From: Clostridia bacterium
GTDB lineage: Bacteria > Bacillota > Clostridia > Christensenellales > Aristaeellaceae
Reading direction: 5' to 3'
DNA: 54,440 nucleotides
NCBI GenBank assembly: GCA_017433405.1
Contig: JAFRHH010000009.1
Coordinates: 1 to 54,440, forward strand
Position 1 is the first letter of the stretch. Every line of letters begins with the position of its first letter. The position numbers were made by a program, and so were the translations under genes. Below are positions 26,865 through 35,567 of the stretch, piece after piece. The notes below the pieces were generated by a model, which was given only the letters and a program-made list of their open reading frames with translations, had not been told where the DNA came from and made no database searches.

Positions 26865-27989
26865 ATGGGAAAGCTTGTCATGGGATACTGGGACTGCCCC
26901 TACTGCGGCGCGAAGGGCATCGCCGGGAACATCACCGGCTGCCCCTCCTGCGGCCGGGCCCGGGGGGACGTGCAGTTCTACATGAAAAACGTGGACGAGG
27001 GCGAAACCCGCGAACAGCACGAAACCGGGGACATCGAGTACCTGACGGAGGAGCAGGCGCAGCAGGTCAGCGATAATCCGGACTGGTACTGCTCCTTCTG
27101 CAATTCGCTCAACAGCGATAACGCTCAGTTCTGCACCACCTGCGGGGCCTCCCGGGCGGATTCGGAGAGCAATTATTTCGACCAGCTGAAAAAGAAACAG
27201 GAAAAGGAAGCCGCCGAGGCCGCGGCCCAGGCCGCCTCCCGCCCGGTTCCGAAGAAGAAAAGCCCGCTGGCCATCCTGGCTGTCGCCGCCGCCATGATCA
27301 TCGCCCTGGTCCTGTTCCTGAACAGCAGCAAGACCACCGGCGGGCTGACGGTCACCTCCCTGAACTGGCAGCGGATCATCACCGTCGAAAAGAACAGGCA
27401 GTTCAGCGAGTCCGGCTGGCAGGCCCCCGACGGCGCCGAGGTCACGAGCCGGAAGCAGGAGCTGCATCATTATGACCGGGTTCTCGACCACTATGAAAAC
27501 CGCGAGGTTCAGCGCTCCCGCCAGGTAGTCGACCATTACGAAACCTATTACACCTATTCCGACCGGGGCAACGGCACCTTTGAGCAGATTTCCCACCAGC
27601 GTCCGATCTATACGACCGAGTACTATACGGAAACCGTCCGGGAGCCTGTCTACCGCCAGGTTCCCCGCTACGCCACCAAGTATTACTACAACATCCGGCG
27701 GTGGGTCGCCGACCACAACGCGGAAGCCGCCGGGACGGATCAGAATCCCTACTGGCCGGAGCTGAACCTCGCCAGCGACGAGCGGGCGGGGCAGCGCAGC
27801 GAGGAGTACCGCTTCACCGTGGAGGATCCGAAAAATCAGTCCACGAAAACCTACCGGATCGCCGAGGCGGACTGGATGAAGCTGACGGTGGGGGGAAGCC
27901 TGGACATCACCTCAAAGCGGACCGGCGGAAGCCCCTATATTTCCGATGAAAAGGGCGAGAAGGTCGCGGATATTGAACTGGTGGAGTGA
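26865..27989 (+). CDS. Zinc-ribbon single-pass membrane protein of unknown function
   Basis: 374 aa. The cytosolic N-terminus has two paired-Cys zinc ribbons: WDCPYCGAKG...CPSCGRARG (residues ~8-32) and WYCSFCNSLN...FCTTCGASR (~81-105), similar to RanBP2-type fingers. A charged linker leads to one membrane helix (AILAVAAAMIIALVLFL, ~140-157). The ~215-residue outer part is unusually rich in Tyr/Thr/Arg/His (HYDRVLDHYENREVQ, YYTETVREPVYRQVPRYATKYY) and seems to have no known domain. Start at 26865 after AAAGGAGATCGCT; an ATG 18 nt upstream in frame is less well placed. Monocistronic, ending at a bidirectional terminator. Confidence 0.8.
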   Translation: MGKLVMGYWDCPYCGAKGIAGNITGCPSCGRARGDVQFYMKNVDEGETREQHETGDIEYLTEEQAQQVSDNPDWYCSFCNSLNSDNAQFCTTCGASRADSESNYFDQLKKKQEKEAAEAAAQAASRPVPKKKSPLAILAVAAAMIIALVLFLNSSKTTGGLTVTSLNWQRIITVEKNRQFSESGWQAPDGAEVTSRKQELHHYDRVLDHYENREVQRSRQVVDHYETYYTYSDRGNGTFEQISHQRPIYTTEYYTETVREPVYRQVPRYATKYYYNIRRWVADHNAEAAGTDQNPYWPELNLASDERAGQRSEEYRFTVEDPKNQSTKTYRIAEADWMKLTVGGSLDITSKRTGGSPYISDEKGEKVADIELVE

Positions 27990-28015
27990 CTGCTTCGGCC
28001 ATCTGAAATCACCGC

Positions 28016-28056
28016 AAAAAATCTCCGGCGGACGCTGTTTCCGCCGGAGTTTTTTT
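28016..28056. terminator. Bidirectional intrinsic terminator
   Basis: AAAAAAT-CTCCGGCGGA-CGCTGTT-TCCGCCGGAG-TTTTTTT: 10 bp perfect stem with A-run and T-run on either side. It serves the plus-strand zinc-ribbon gene and the minus-strand lepB operon. Confidence 0.92.
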
Positions 28057-28160
28057 ACCTGACCCCCGCCGCTGGCTGAAAGGGAAGATGATCCGGCGCG
28101 CAGCCGGTCACCTGACCCCCCGCCACTGGCTGAAGGGGAAGACGATCTGGCGCACATGGC
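28055..28160 (-). repeat. Duplicated 3' end of lepB
   Basis: The last ~50 bp of lepB (28108-28160) are repeated at 28055-28106 with a 53-54 bp period. Read on the coding strand the pairs differ by CCC/CCT (synonymous), GTC/ATC (Val/Ile), CAG/CGG and one base deletion. Stops TGA (28110-28108) and TAA (28057-28055) line up. The outer copy directly abuts the terminator. Confidence 0.88.
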
Positions 28161-29115
28161 CGATGATCATGCTGCGGTCCACCGCGCCGACGTTCCGGCT
28201 GTCGTTGGAATTGTTCCGATGGTCGCCCATCAGGAAGAAATAATCCCGGTCCACCGTGAAGGACTGACCGGCCAGGGTCCGGATCAGCTCGGCATAGCCG
28301 CTGTCCGAATTGGCGACGGTCTTTCCCTGATAGGTGATCTCCGTGCCGCGGCTGGCGAAGATCATTTCCTTTCCCTCCGCGTCCCGGCAGAACAGCCGGG
28401 TGTTCCGGACATCCCAGGGCTCGCCGTTCAGGCAGAGCACATAGTATCCGTTCCCTTCCTTAAAGGTCAGAACATCCCCCTTCTTCGGGACCACGTATTC
28501 GCTCATCTCGTTCAGGCTGCCGGTGCGGTAATCGTCATTCAGGAAGGCTTCCTCCTGCTTCTCGCCGTTCAGATACAGGATGCCGCCCGTCAGCGCCACC
28601 GTGTCCCCGGGCATCCCGATGACCCGCTTGACGAAATTCGTGTCCCCCCGGTCCGGATAGCGGCAGACCACCACGTCGTTCCGGGAGGGGTTCCCGCCCA
28701 GCACGAGCCGCGGGGCGTTTTCCTTCGCGCTGTCGTCCTGCCAGGGGAAGCTCAGCCAGTTGCTGGAATAGTCAAACTTGCTGACGAACATGATCTCTCC
28801 GTCCGCCAGGGTATCGTCCATGGAATGGCCGTCCACCCGGACCGGCTCAAAGATCAGCCCCCGGATCAGAAGCGCCGCCACCACCGCCGCGAGGATGGTC
28901 CACACCCAGGAGAGGATTTCCTGCCCCAAGCTCTTTTTCTCCTTCTTTCCCTTTTTCCGCCTGCCCGGCGCTTCGGTTTCCGCCGCTTCTCCGGCTTCCC
29001 CGGCCTTCTCCGCCCCGGCGTTCAGGGGGGCGTCCGTCTTTCCGGCCTCCGCGGCCCCGGGCGTTCCGGTTTCCTCCGCCCTCAGGGCTTCTTCATTCCG
29101 TTCGGTTTCACTCAT
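28108..29115 (-). CDS. lepB: Signal peptidase I
   Basis: 335 aa. Residues 1-60 form an Ala/Glu/Lys-rich acidic-then-basic cytosolic extension, followed by one membrane helix (~66-88). The catalytic Ser is S98 in DGHSMDDTL and the catalytic Lys is K163 in FVKRVIGMPGD. The GDHRNNSNDSR box lies near 300. It cleaves signal peptides on the outer face of the membrane. ATG at 29115 follows GTTCACAGAGGAGCGAAAGAAA, so its Shine-Dalgarno is donated by the RBS-cassette at 29125-29219. Last gene of a five-gene minus-strand run. Confidence 0.95.
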   Translation of the reverse strand: MSETERNEEALRAEETGTPGAAEAGKTDAPLNAGAEKAGEAGEAAETEAPGRRKKGKKEKKSLGQEILSWVWTILAAVVAALLIRGLIFEPVRVDGHSMDDTLADGEIMFVSKFDYSSNWLSFPWQDDSAKENAPRLVLGGNPSRNDVVVCRYPDRGDTNFVKRVIGMPGDTVALTGGILYLNGEKQEEAFLNDDYRTGSLNEMSEYVVPKKGDVLTFKEGNGYYVLCLNGEPWDVRNTRLFCRDAEGKEMIFASRGTEITYQGKTVANSDSGYAELIRTLAGQSFTVDRDYFFLMGDHRNNSNDSRNVGAVDRSMIIGHVRQIVFPFSQWRGVR

Positions 29116-29124
29116 TTTCTTTCG

Positions 29125-29219
29125 CTCCTCTGTGAACGTTCGTTCACATCTGTCCTTTTACACGGATGACGATTCTGGTACCGCTCCCGCTAACGCGGTT
29201 CGCGGACAAAATCAGTCCC
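29125..29219 (-). repeat. Dispersed RBS-cassette element, complete copy (g)
   Basis: Minus strand: GACTGATTTTGTCCGCGAACC...GGAGCGGTACCAGAATCGTCATCCG, then GATGTGAAC-GAAC-GTTCACAGAGGAG 10 bp before the lepB ATG. Its first bases include the TGA that ends the upstream TPR gene (29214-29212), so the element also supplies a stop codon. Confidence 0.88.
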
Positions 29220-30168
29220 CCTTCAGCCGCGCGATTTCCTGCTCCACCTGGGCCTTCGACCAGTAATTCAGCGGGGAGAAGCGCCCCCCGAGGGCTTTTT
29301 CCAGCTTCTCCAGCGCCGCCCGGGTATCCCCGGCGTCCTCGTCGTAACGGCTCAGGAAAACCAGGGTGTCGATCTGGCTGTCCTTGATCTTCAGCGCCTT
29401 TTCGAAATAGCGCTTCGCGGCCTCCCTGTCCCCCTTGACCCGGTACAGGAACTGGCCCATATTGTCCAGGCAGATGGCGTCCTCGTCATCGTAATCCACA
29501 GCCTTCTCCAGGAACTCCTCCGCCTTTTTCTTCCCCGCCTCCCAGGCTTCCTCCGGGCTTGCCGGCGGCTCCTTCGCCGCTTCCGCCGGCGATGTCCCTT
29601 CCCGTGCCGTGCTCTCCGCTGCCTCAGCGCCCTGAACCGCGGTTCCCGCGCCCTCTGTCTCAGACTTCACCGTACCTGCGGCTTCACCAGCCATCTCCGG
29701 CGCTCCGGCCGCGCCCGCTTCCGCGTCCTTCGACGCCGCGTCCGCTTCCGCCTTCGCCGCCTTCATCGCCTCAAAATCCGGCCGGTTCGCCCGGTCGTAC
29801 TTCTCGACATAGAGGTAGCCCAGGGTCTGATACAGAATGCCGGTCTCCGTCTTCCGGAACTGCTGCTCCAGGGTATTAATCCCCTTATCCAGATCCCCCA
29901 GCCGGAAGCAGCAGACCGCGTAATCCACCAACAGATTCGTCCGCTGATCCTGGGTCATTCCCGGCGCCTTCTGATGCTTCACCAGAAAGTCCTTCGCCTT
30001 CTGATACTGCCCGTCCCGGATGATCAGCAGCGCGTAGGCCAGGTTATACCGCGGATCGTCCAGCCCCTCGGCAAAACATTCCTCATACAGCCGGAGGGCC
30101 TCTTCCTTATTCCCGTTCCGCTGCAGGCGATAGGCCTTGTTCGCCTTGATTCCCGTTAAAAAACTCAT
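29212..30168 (-). CDS. TPR-repeat protein with Ala/Glu-rich insert
   Basis: 318 aa. TPR-like helices run from residue ~5 to 125 (ALRLYEECFAEGLDDPRYNLAYALL...), are interrupted by a low-complexity Ala/Glu/Gly-rich region (~130-205), and resume at ~210-310 (ICLDNMGQFLYRVKGDREAAKRYFEKAL). No signal peptide. Probably a cytosolic scaffold; the client is unknown. Overlaps mrfB by 4 bp. The terminal Gly-Asp and stop codon fall inside the downstream repeat element, so the natural C-terminus may have been altered by its insertion. Confidence 0.75.
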   Translation of the reverse strand: MSFLTGIKANKAYRLQRNGNKEEALRLYEECFAEGLDDPRYNLAYALLIIRDGQYQKAKDFLVKHQKAPGMTQDQRTNLLVDYAVCCFRLGDLDKGINTLEQQFRKTETGILYQTLGYLYVEKYDRANRPDFEAMKAAKAEADAASKDAEAGAAGAPEMAGEAAGTVKSETEGAGTAVQGAEAAESTAREGTSPAEAAKEPPASPEEAWEAGKKKAEEFLEKAVDYDDEDAICLDNMGQFLYRVKGDREAAKRYFEKALKIKDSQIDTLVFLSRYDEDAGDTRAALEKLEKALGGRFSPLNYWSKAQVEQEIARLKGD

Positions 30169-31313
30169 GCGTTTCGCTCCTTCAGCCGGCGTCTGAGCCG
30201 TTGATGCCGGTATTGTACCTCATTTTTCAGCGCTTGTACAGCTTCCCCGTTTTCCAGGGAGGGTTCGCTCAGCAGGCTCAGCGCCTGCTCCGTCAGCCGC
30301 AGCGCCTCCGCCGGATTCCGCCGGACATGCTCCTCATACTTCGCCAGTTCGATATAGGGCTCCGCCCCGCCCTGCCGGCGGGCGATCATTTCCCGCCAGA
30401 CCCGGGCGGCTTCCTCCCGATCCCCGCCGCGCCGGTAGCTGACCGCCAGGGCCCGGGAGGCCTCCGTTCCCATCTTTCCCGGCCGGGCCAGGGCGTAGCA
30501 GCGCCGGGCCTCCTCCCGGTGCCGGGTCTTTTCCAGCGCCCGGCCCATGGAATAGACGTCCTCGCTGAAGGCGATCTTCTCCGGGTGCAGATACAGATCC
30601 GCCATATGGTTCAGCAGCACGCAGAGGCTGGCGATGTCCTGCGCGTTATGATCCAGCACATCCGTCAGCAGCGATTCCTGTCCTGTCTTCAGATAGGTGA
30701 AATAGCGCTGGGGCACCTCGCTGCCCGGAAGATCGTCCTCCCGGGGCTTCCCCAGGATCACTTCCTCCAGCCGCCCCAGGTTGCAGCGGCCCAGCCGGAG
30801 CTTCCACAGCCGCCTGCACAGATGCAGAAGATCCAGGTGGGGCAGGCGCAGGCAGCCCCGGTCCATCCGATTCATCAGAAGCCGGCTTTCCAGCAGCGGA
30901 AGATCAAAGGTGGAGCCGTTGAAGGTACAGAGCGCGTCGAACTTCTCCAGCCCCGCCGCCACATGGCGCAGGAGATACGGCTCCTCCGGATAGTCCCGCA
31001 TCAGGAACTGATGGACCTCAAAGCCCCGGTCCGTCAGATAGCCCATCCCCACCAGGAAGGCCACGCTGCCGGCGCCCCCCAGGCCGGTGGTTTCCGTATC
31101 CAGATACAGAATCTTCCGGGGATCCAGCCGGGGAGGAATTTCCTTTTCCGTCATCAGAGACAGGGTTTCCCCCGTCAGCTCCTCCGCCCCCGGAAACTCC
31201 GTCAGCGGGCGGATCTCCGAAAGATGGCGGCAGTCCGCCGCCGTCTCCGGCCGGGGCTCCGCCGGGGCGCGGACCGGCCCGCCGACCGCCCGAAGCTTAT
31301 CGCGCAGGTTCAT
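30165..31313 (-). CDS. mrfB: MrfB/YprB-type 3'-5' exonuclease with TPR tail
   Basis: 382 aa. Ribonuclease H-like DEDD core: LYLDTETTGLGG near residue 70, LCTFNGSTFDLPLLESR near 135 and DHNAQDIASL near 215, followed by TPR-like helices (~240-370). In B. subtilis YprA/YprB (MrfA/MrfB) form a helicase-nuclease pair that repairs mitomycin-type lesions. The same gene order and a 4 bp overlap with mrfA are seen here, so the assignment is good although made from memory of the family. Confidence 0.82.
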   Translation of the reverse strand: MNLRDKLRAVGGPVRAPAEPRPETAADCRHLSEIRPLTEFPGAEELTGETLSLMTEKEIPPRLDPRKILYLDTETTGLGGAGSVAFLVGMGYLTDRGFEVHQFLMRDYPEEPYLLRHVAAGLEKFDALCTFNGSTFDLPLLESRLLMNRMDRGCLRLPHLDLLHLCRRLWKLRLGRCNLGRLEEVILGKPREDDLPGSEVPQRYFTYLKTGQESLLTDVLDHNAQDIASLCVLLNHMADLYLHPEKIAFSEDVYSMGRALEKTRHREEARRCYALARPGKMGTEASRALAVSYRRGGDREEAARVWREMIARRQGGAEPYIELAKYEEHVRRNPAEALRLTEQALSLLSEPSLENGEAVQALKNEVQYRHQRLRRRLKERNA

Positions 31314-33580
31314 GGCATCATTTCCTTCAGGATCCGCATGGCGGTTTTCTTCCCGTCCTCCCCGACCTCGCCCGCGGGCCCGACGCAGGAGGGACAGCCG
31401 AATTCACAGGAGCAGTCCGCCGCCACCTGCAGCGCCCGGCCCAGCAGGATGTCCCGCATGCCGAAGGCCTTTTCGGAAAGCCCGATGCCGCCGGGGCAGT
31501 TGTCGTAGAGGATCAGGGTCGGCCGGTCCGTGATCGGGCTCTTGACCTGATAGACCACCGCGATGTCCGTCGGCGCGCACATCAGATACAGGGGGCAGAC
31601 GATCCGGAGGAGGTTCGCGATCCCCATCATACCGTTTTTCAGCCGGTCGCTGGGGAACATGGCCACCACCCGGTCCGGCACCGTCCACCACATGGCGGTC
31701 GTATGCATATCCGTCTCCGGCAGGCGCACGTGGCCGAAGCCCAGCGTTTCATGGGTGTCGAAGCGGATCTTCTTGAACATGGTCACCAGGGCCGTCACCT
31801 TGATTTCCCCCAGGGCCGCCGTCCCGCCGCCAAAGCTCTGCTCCTCCTTTTCCACGTCCAGCAGGCTCAGGTTGATGTTCAGGTCGGCGTCCGTATAGTA
31901 CCCGGTCTCGACGCTGCGGATAAAGGCCTTGCAGGCGTCAAAATCCAGCTTCTCCACCTGGAACTGCCGCCCCTCATGCATATAGATGGCGTTTTCATGC
32001 AGAAGCATCGGCGCCGTGAACCGGTCCATCTCCCCCACGACCCGGTGATGAGCCGGATCGGTGATATCGATAATGATGAAATTCTCCGAGGAGGCGGACC
32101 GCAGGGAGATCTCGCTGGCCGGGAAATCCTCCGCGGACCAGTGATACCGGCCCTCGGCCCGGTGCAGAATGCCCGCTTCCTCGAGATATTCCTTCAGCTC
32201 CCGGGCCCCCGGCGCGTTTCCGAAGCCATCCTCCTCCCCGAAGGGCAGCTCGAAGGCGGCGCACTTGAAATGGCTCAGCAGGATATACAGGTTGTTCGGG
32301 TTCAGCAGCGCGTTCTCCGGGCTCTTTTTCAGGAAATAGTCCGGATGGTTGACGATGTACTGGTCGATGGCCGCGGAGGAGGCGACGAAGAAAACCAGGC
32401 TGGTTCCCTGCCGCCTCCCGGCCCGGCCCGCCTGCTGCCAGGCGCTGGCGATCGTACCGGGATAGCCGCACATGACGCAGGCGTCCAGCGCGCCGATGTC
32501 GATGCCCAGCTCCAGGGCGTTGGTGGAAACCACCGCGTCGATCTGCCCCGCCCGCAGCCCGCGCTCGATCTCCCGCCGTTCCCGGGGCAGATAGCCGCCC
32601 CGGTATCCCCGGACCCGGCCCGCGTTCCCCAGGGGATCCCGGACCATGTCCTTCAGATAGCGGGTCAGCACCTCCACCGTCAGCCGGGAGCGGGCGAAGG
32701 TAATCGCCTGAATGCCGTTTTTCAGCAGCATGCCGGAGATCGCCCGGGTCACAGGCACCGCCCCCTGGCGAATGCCCAGCTGCCGGTTCACCACCGGCGG
32801 ATTGTAAAACACAAAATGCCGCTCCCCCATGGGCGCGCCGTTGTCGTCGATCAGCGTTACCGGGCGCCCGATCAGGGTTTCCGCCAGCTCCTCCGGGTTG
32901 GCGATGGTGGCGCTGCAGAGGATGAACCGCGGATGGCTTCCGTAAAAATCGCACAGCCGCAACAGCCGCCGGAGCACGTTGGCCAGATTGCTGCCGAAGA
33001 CGCCCCGGTAGGTATGAATCTCGTCGATCACGATGAAGCGGAGGTTTTCAAAGAGCTTGACCCATTTGGTATGATGGGGCAGAATACCCGAATGCAGCAT
33101 GTCCGGATTGGTCACCACGATATGCCCCGCCTGGCGAACCGCCTTGCGGGCCGCCGCCGGGGTATCCCCGTCGTAGGTATAGGTTTTGATATCCACCCCG
33201 GCCATCTCGATCATCTCGTAGAGCTCGCTGACCTGGTCCGCGCTCAGGGCCTTGGTGGGAAACAGATAGAGTGCCCGGGCATCCGGGTTCTTCAGAATCT
33301 CGGACAGCACCGGCAGATTGTAGCACATGGTCTTGCCGGAGGCGGTGGGCGTAACCACCGTCACGTCCTCTCCCCGGGCCGTGGCCTCCATGCTGTGGGT
33401 CTGATGGGTATAGAGCTGATGAATCCCCTTCTTCGCCAGCACCGCCTTCAGCCGCTCGTCCATCCCCGCCGGAAAGGGCAGGGTTCGCGCCGGCCGGGCG
33501 GGAAGGACCTCCCAGCGGGTCACATCCTTCATGAAATGATTGTCGCGTCTGAGCTGATCCGCCAGCTGGGCTGCGTTCAT
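31310..33580 (-). CDS. mrfA: MrfA/YprA-type DEAD/DEAH helicase
   Basis: 756 aa superfamily 2 helicase. Walker A is VVTPTASGKTMCYN near residue 80, FPTKALSADQ near 106, motif II VIDEIHTYRG near 183, and motif VI QAGRAGRRQG near 395. The C-terminus has the DUF1998-type zinc site with four Cys (DCSCEFGCPSCVG, ~725-737). The MrfA family translocates 3'-5' on DNA and works with the MrfB nuclease in repair of interstrand or mono-adducts. The start at 33580 follows GGAGGAAGCAGCC. It is 24 bp after the Na/Pi transporter gene. Confidence 0.88.
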   Translation of the reverse strand: MNAAQLADQLRRDNHFMKDVTRWEVLPARPARTLPFPAGMDERLKAVLAKKGIHQLYTHQTHSMEATARGEDVTVVTPTASGKTMCYNLPVLSEILKNPDARALYLFPTKALSADQVSELYEMIEMAGVDIKTYTYDGDTPAAARKAVRQAGHIVVTNPDMLHSGILPHHTKWVKLFENLRFIVIDEIHTYRGVFGSNLANVLRRLLRLCDFYGSHPRFILCSATIANPEELAETLIGRPVTLIDDNGAPMGERHFVFYNPPVVNRQLGIRQGAVPVTRAISGMLLKNGIQAITFARSRLTVEVLTRYLKDMVRDPLGNAGRVRGYRGGYLPRERREIERGLRAGQIDAVVSTNALELGIDIGALDACVMCGYPGTIASAWQQAGRAGRRQGTSLVFFVASSAAIDQYIVNHPDYFLKKSPENALLNPNNLYILLSHFKCAAFELPFGEEDGFGNAPGARELKEYLEEAGILHRAEGRYHWSAEDFPASEISLRSASSENFIIIDITDPAHHRVVGEMDRFTAPMLLHENAIYMHEGRQFQVEKLDFDACKAFIRSVETGYYTDADLNINLSLLDVEKEEQSFGGGTAALGEIKVTALVTMFKKIRFDTHETLGFGHVRLPETDMHTTAMWWTVPDRVVAMFPSDRLKNGMMGIANLLRIVCPLYLMCAPTDIAVVYQVKSPITDRPTLILYDNCPGGIGLSEKAFGMRDILLGRALQVAADCSCEFGCPSCVGPAGEVGEDGKKTAMRILKEMMP

Positions 33581-33604
33581 GGCTGCTTCCTCCGCCCCGT
33601 TTCC

Positions 33605-35389
33605 CTACGCGGGGATTTCATCCTTCTTCCGCAGATACTTCGTCTGGAATTCGTTGTAGTATTCCTCGAAATGATGCGGATGATCCTGCTTGATCAGGTC
33701 GGACATCTCATGGACGTCCAGTGCGTTGTCCTTCAGCTCCACGATCACGATGGCGATGTTGGAGCAGTGATCGGACACGCGCTCAAAGTCCGCGACCAGA
33801 TCATTGAAAATATATCCGTTGACGATCGTGCACTTGCCCTTCTGCAGCCGGGCCGTATGCCGCTCCTTCATCCGGCGGCAGAGCCTGTCGATCACCTGCT
33901 CCAGCGGCTCCACCCGGTAGGCGACTTCCACGTCATCGTTCACAAAGCTGTCGAAGGTGATGGCGATGATCTCTCTGATCGCCTCCACCAGGTTATCCAT
34001 CTCCCGGGTGGCCTTCTCGGAGAAACGAATTCCCTTTTCGTGAATCTCCTCCGCCCGCTCGGCGATGTTCAGGGCATGATCGCTGATCCGCTCCAGATCG
34101 GTAATGGCCCGCAGATACTGGCTGACCGCCCGGTTCTGGGTCTCCGGCATTTCATGCCCCGTCAGCTTCATCAGATAGCTGCCGATCTTGTCCTCATACC
34201 GGTCCACCAGCGATTCCAGATTGCGGACCTCCTGCATCCCCTTGTCGGAAAACTCCTTCAGCAGGGTGACCGCCTCCTGAATGGATTTCCGGGTCAGCCG
34301 GGCCATCTGGTGAATCGTCAGCCGGGTTTGCTCCACCGCCAGGGTCGGATAGGCGATAAAGCGCTCCTCCAGCCGGTTCATGTCCTCGGTTTCCGCCTCG
34401 TCCTCCGGACTGCCCGGGATCAGGGCGCAGACCAGCCGCTCAAACAGCGGGATGGCGGGCGCCAGCAGCGCCACCGTCACCAGGCGGAACAGGGTGTTCA
34501 CCAGCGCGATGGAAAACATGTCCATGGTCTGATGCATGATCGGGAAGGCGAAAATCGCGTTCAGCGGATAGAAGATCGCCGCGAACAGCACCACCCGGAT
34601 CACCTCGATCACCAGATAGGACAGGGCCGCGCGCTTGCCGTCCCGGCTGGACCCCACGCCGGAGATCAGCACCGGCACCGAGGCGCCGATGGCGATTCCC
34701 AGAATGATCGGCAGGGCGATGTCCATCGTGATCAGCCCGGTATTGGACAGGGCCTGCAGGATACCGACCGCCGCCGAGGCGCTCTGCAGGATCGCCGTAA
34801 AAACAATGCCGATCAGAATCCCCAGGAAGGGATTGCTGAAGCTGGTCAGGAAGGAGATAAAATTCGGATCCTCCCGAAGCCCGGAAACGGCGCCGCTCAT
34901 GGTCTTCATGCCGAACATCAGCACGGCGAAGCCCATCATGATGTCCCCGATATGCTGGGTGCTTTTCTTTTTGGCCACCATCCGGCACAGGATCCCCGCC
35001 ACGGCGATCACGGCGCTCAGGGTATCCGTGCTGAGCAGCTTCAGCGCCGCCGAGGCGCCGTCCCCTCCCACGCCGGAGAGACAGATCACCCAGCCGGTCA
35101 CGCTCGTTCCGATAATGGCGCCCATGATGATGGCGATGGCCTGGCGAAGCTTCATCATGGCGGAGTTCACGAAGCCCACCACCATCACGCTGGTGGCGGA
35201 GGAGCTCTGAATCACCGCCGTCACCCCGGTTCCCAGCAGGATCCCCTTCAGCGGCGTGCTGGAAAGCCGATAGAGAATCAGCTCCAGCTGATTCCCGGCC
35301 ACGCGTTTGAGCCCGTCCCCCATCAGCGACATGCCGAACAGGAACATGGCCACGCCGCCCAGCAGAATAATGACACTCGATAAATCCAT
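33605..35389 (-). CDS. Na+/phosphate cotransporter-family protein with PhoU-like domain
   Basis: 594 aa. The N-terminal half has about nine membrane helices and two inverted Na/Pi-cotransporter repeats (MAMFLFGMSLMGDGLKRVAG near residue 15, GVTAVIQSSSATSVMVVGFVNS near 60, and the second QSASAAVGILQAL near 215). The C-terminal ~220 residues are PhoU-like helices (YLRAITDLERISDHALNIAERAEEI). It imports phosphate or regulates it. ATG at 35389 after GGAGGAAAAGC; an upstream in-frame ATG at 35449 lacks a site. First gene of the run leading to mrfAB, TPR and lepB. Confidence 0.9.
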   Translation of the reverse strand: MDLSSVIILLGGVAMFLFGMSLMGDGLKRVAGNQLELILYRLSSTPLKGILLGTGVTAVIQSSSATSVMVVGFVNSAMMKLRQAIAIIMGAIIGTSVTGWVICLSGVGGDGASAALKLLSTDTLSAVIAVAGILCRMVAKKKSTQHIGDIMMGFAVLMFGMKTMSGAVSGLREDPNFISFLTSFSNPFLGILIGIVFTAILQSASAAVGILQALSNTGLITMDIALPIILGIAIGASVPVLISGVGSSRDGKRAALSYLVIEVIRVVLFAAIFYPLNAIFAFPIMHQTMDMFSIALVNTLFRLVTVALLAPAIPLFERLVCALIPGSPEDEAETEDMNRLEERFIAYPTLAVEQTRLTIHQMARLTRKSIQEAVTLLKEFSDKGMQEVRNLESLVDRYEDKIGSYLMKLTGHEMPETQNRAVSQYLRAITDLERISDHALNIAERAEEIHEKGIRFSEKATREMDNLVEAIREIIAITFDSFVNDDVEVAYRVEPLEQVIDRLCRRMKERHTARLQKGKCTIVNGYIFNDLVADFERVSDHCSNIAIVIVELKDNALDVHEMSDLIKQDHPHHFEEYYNEFQTKYLRKKDEIPA

Positions 35390-35466
35390 GCTTTTCCTCC
35401 GGGCGGCCTCTCCGCGGGCCCCGGGCCCGCTCCGCCCGTCTCTCCTCAATCTTTATTTCGGGAGGG

Positions 35467-35496
35467 ATTATACCATATCTTCCTTTCCCCGGACAA
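35467..35496 (-). promoter_or_regulatory. Promoter of the Na/Pi-mrfAB-TPR-lepB operon
   Basis: Minus strand TTGTCC (35496-35491) and a perfect TATAAT (35472-35467), 18 bp spacer, ~78 nt before the start. Confidence 0.75.
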
Positions 35497-35502
35497 CCAC
35501 CA

Positions 35503-35525
35503 AAAAACCGCGAGCTGCGCGGTTG
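35503..35525 (-). terminator. Intrinsic terminator of the nucleotide-sugar operon
   Basis: Minus strand AACCGCG-CAGCT-CGCGGTTTTTT: 7 bp stem and T-run, just upstream of the next operon's promoter. The stem partly overlaps a repeat shared with 13255-13302. Confidence 0.75.
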
Positions 35526-35560
35526 AGCCGCCCAGCTGCGGTATATGTGTCCGCGGACGG
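35514..35560. repeat. Copy of the GCCGCCC-GCTGCGGTAT...CCGCGGACG repeat
   Basis: Aligns over ~47 bp with 13255-13302 with about ten differences. It lies at the 3' end of the nucleotidyltransferase gene. Confidence 0.6.
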
Positions 35561-35567
35561 CAGCCGG

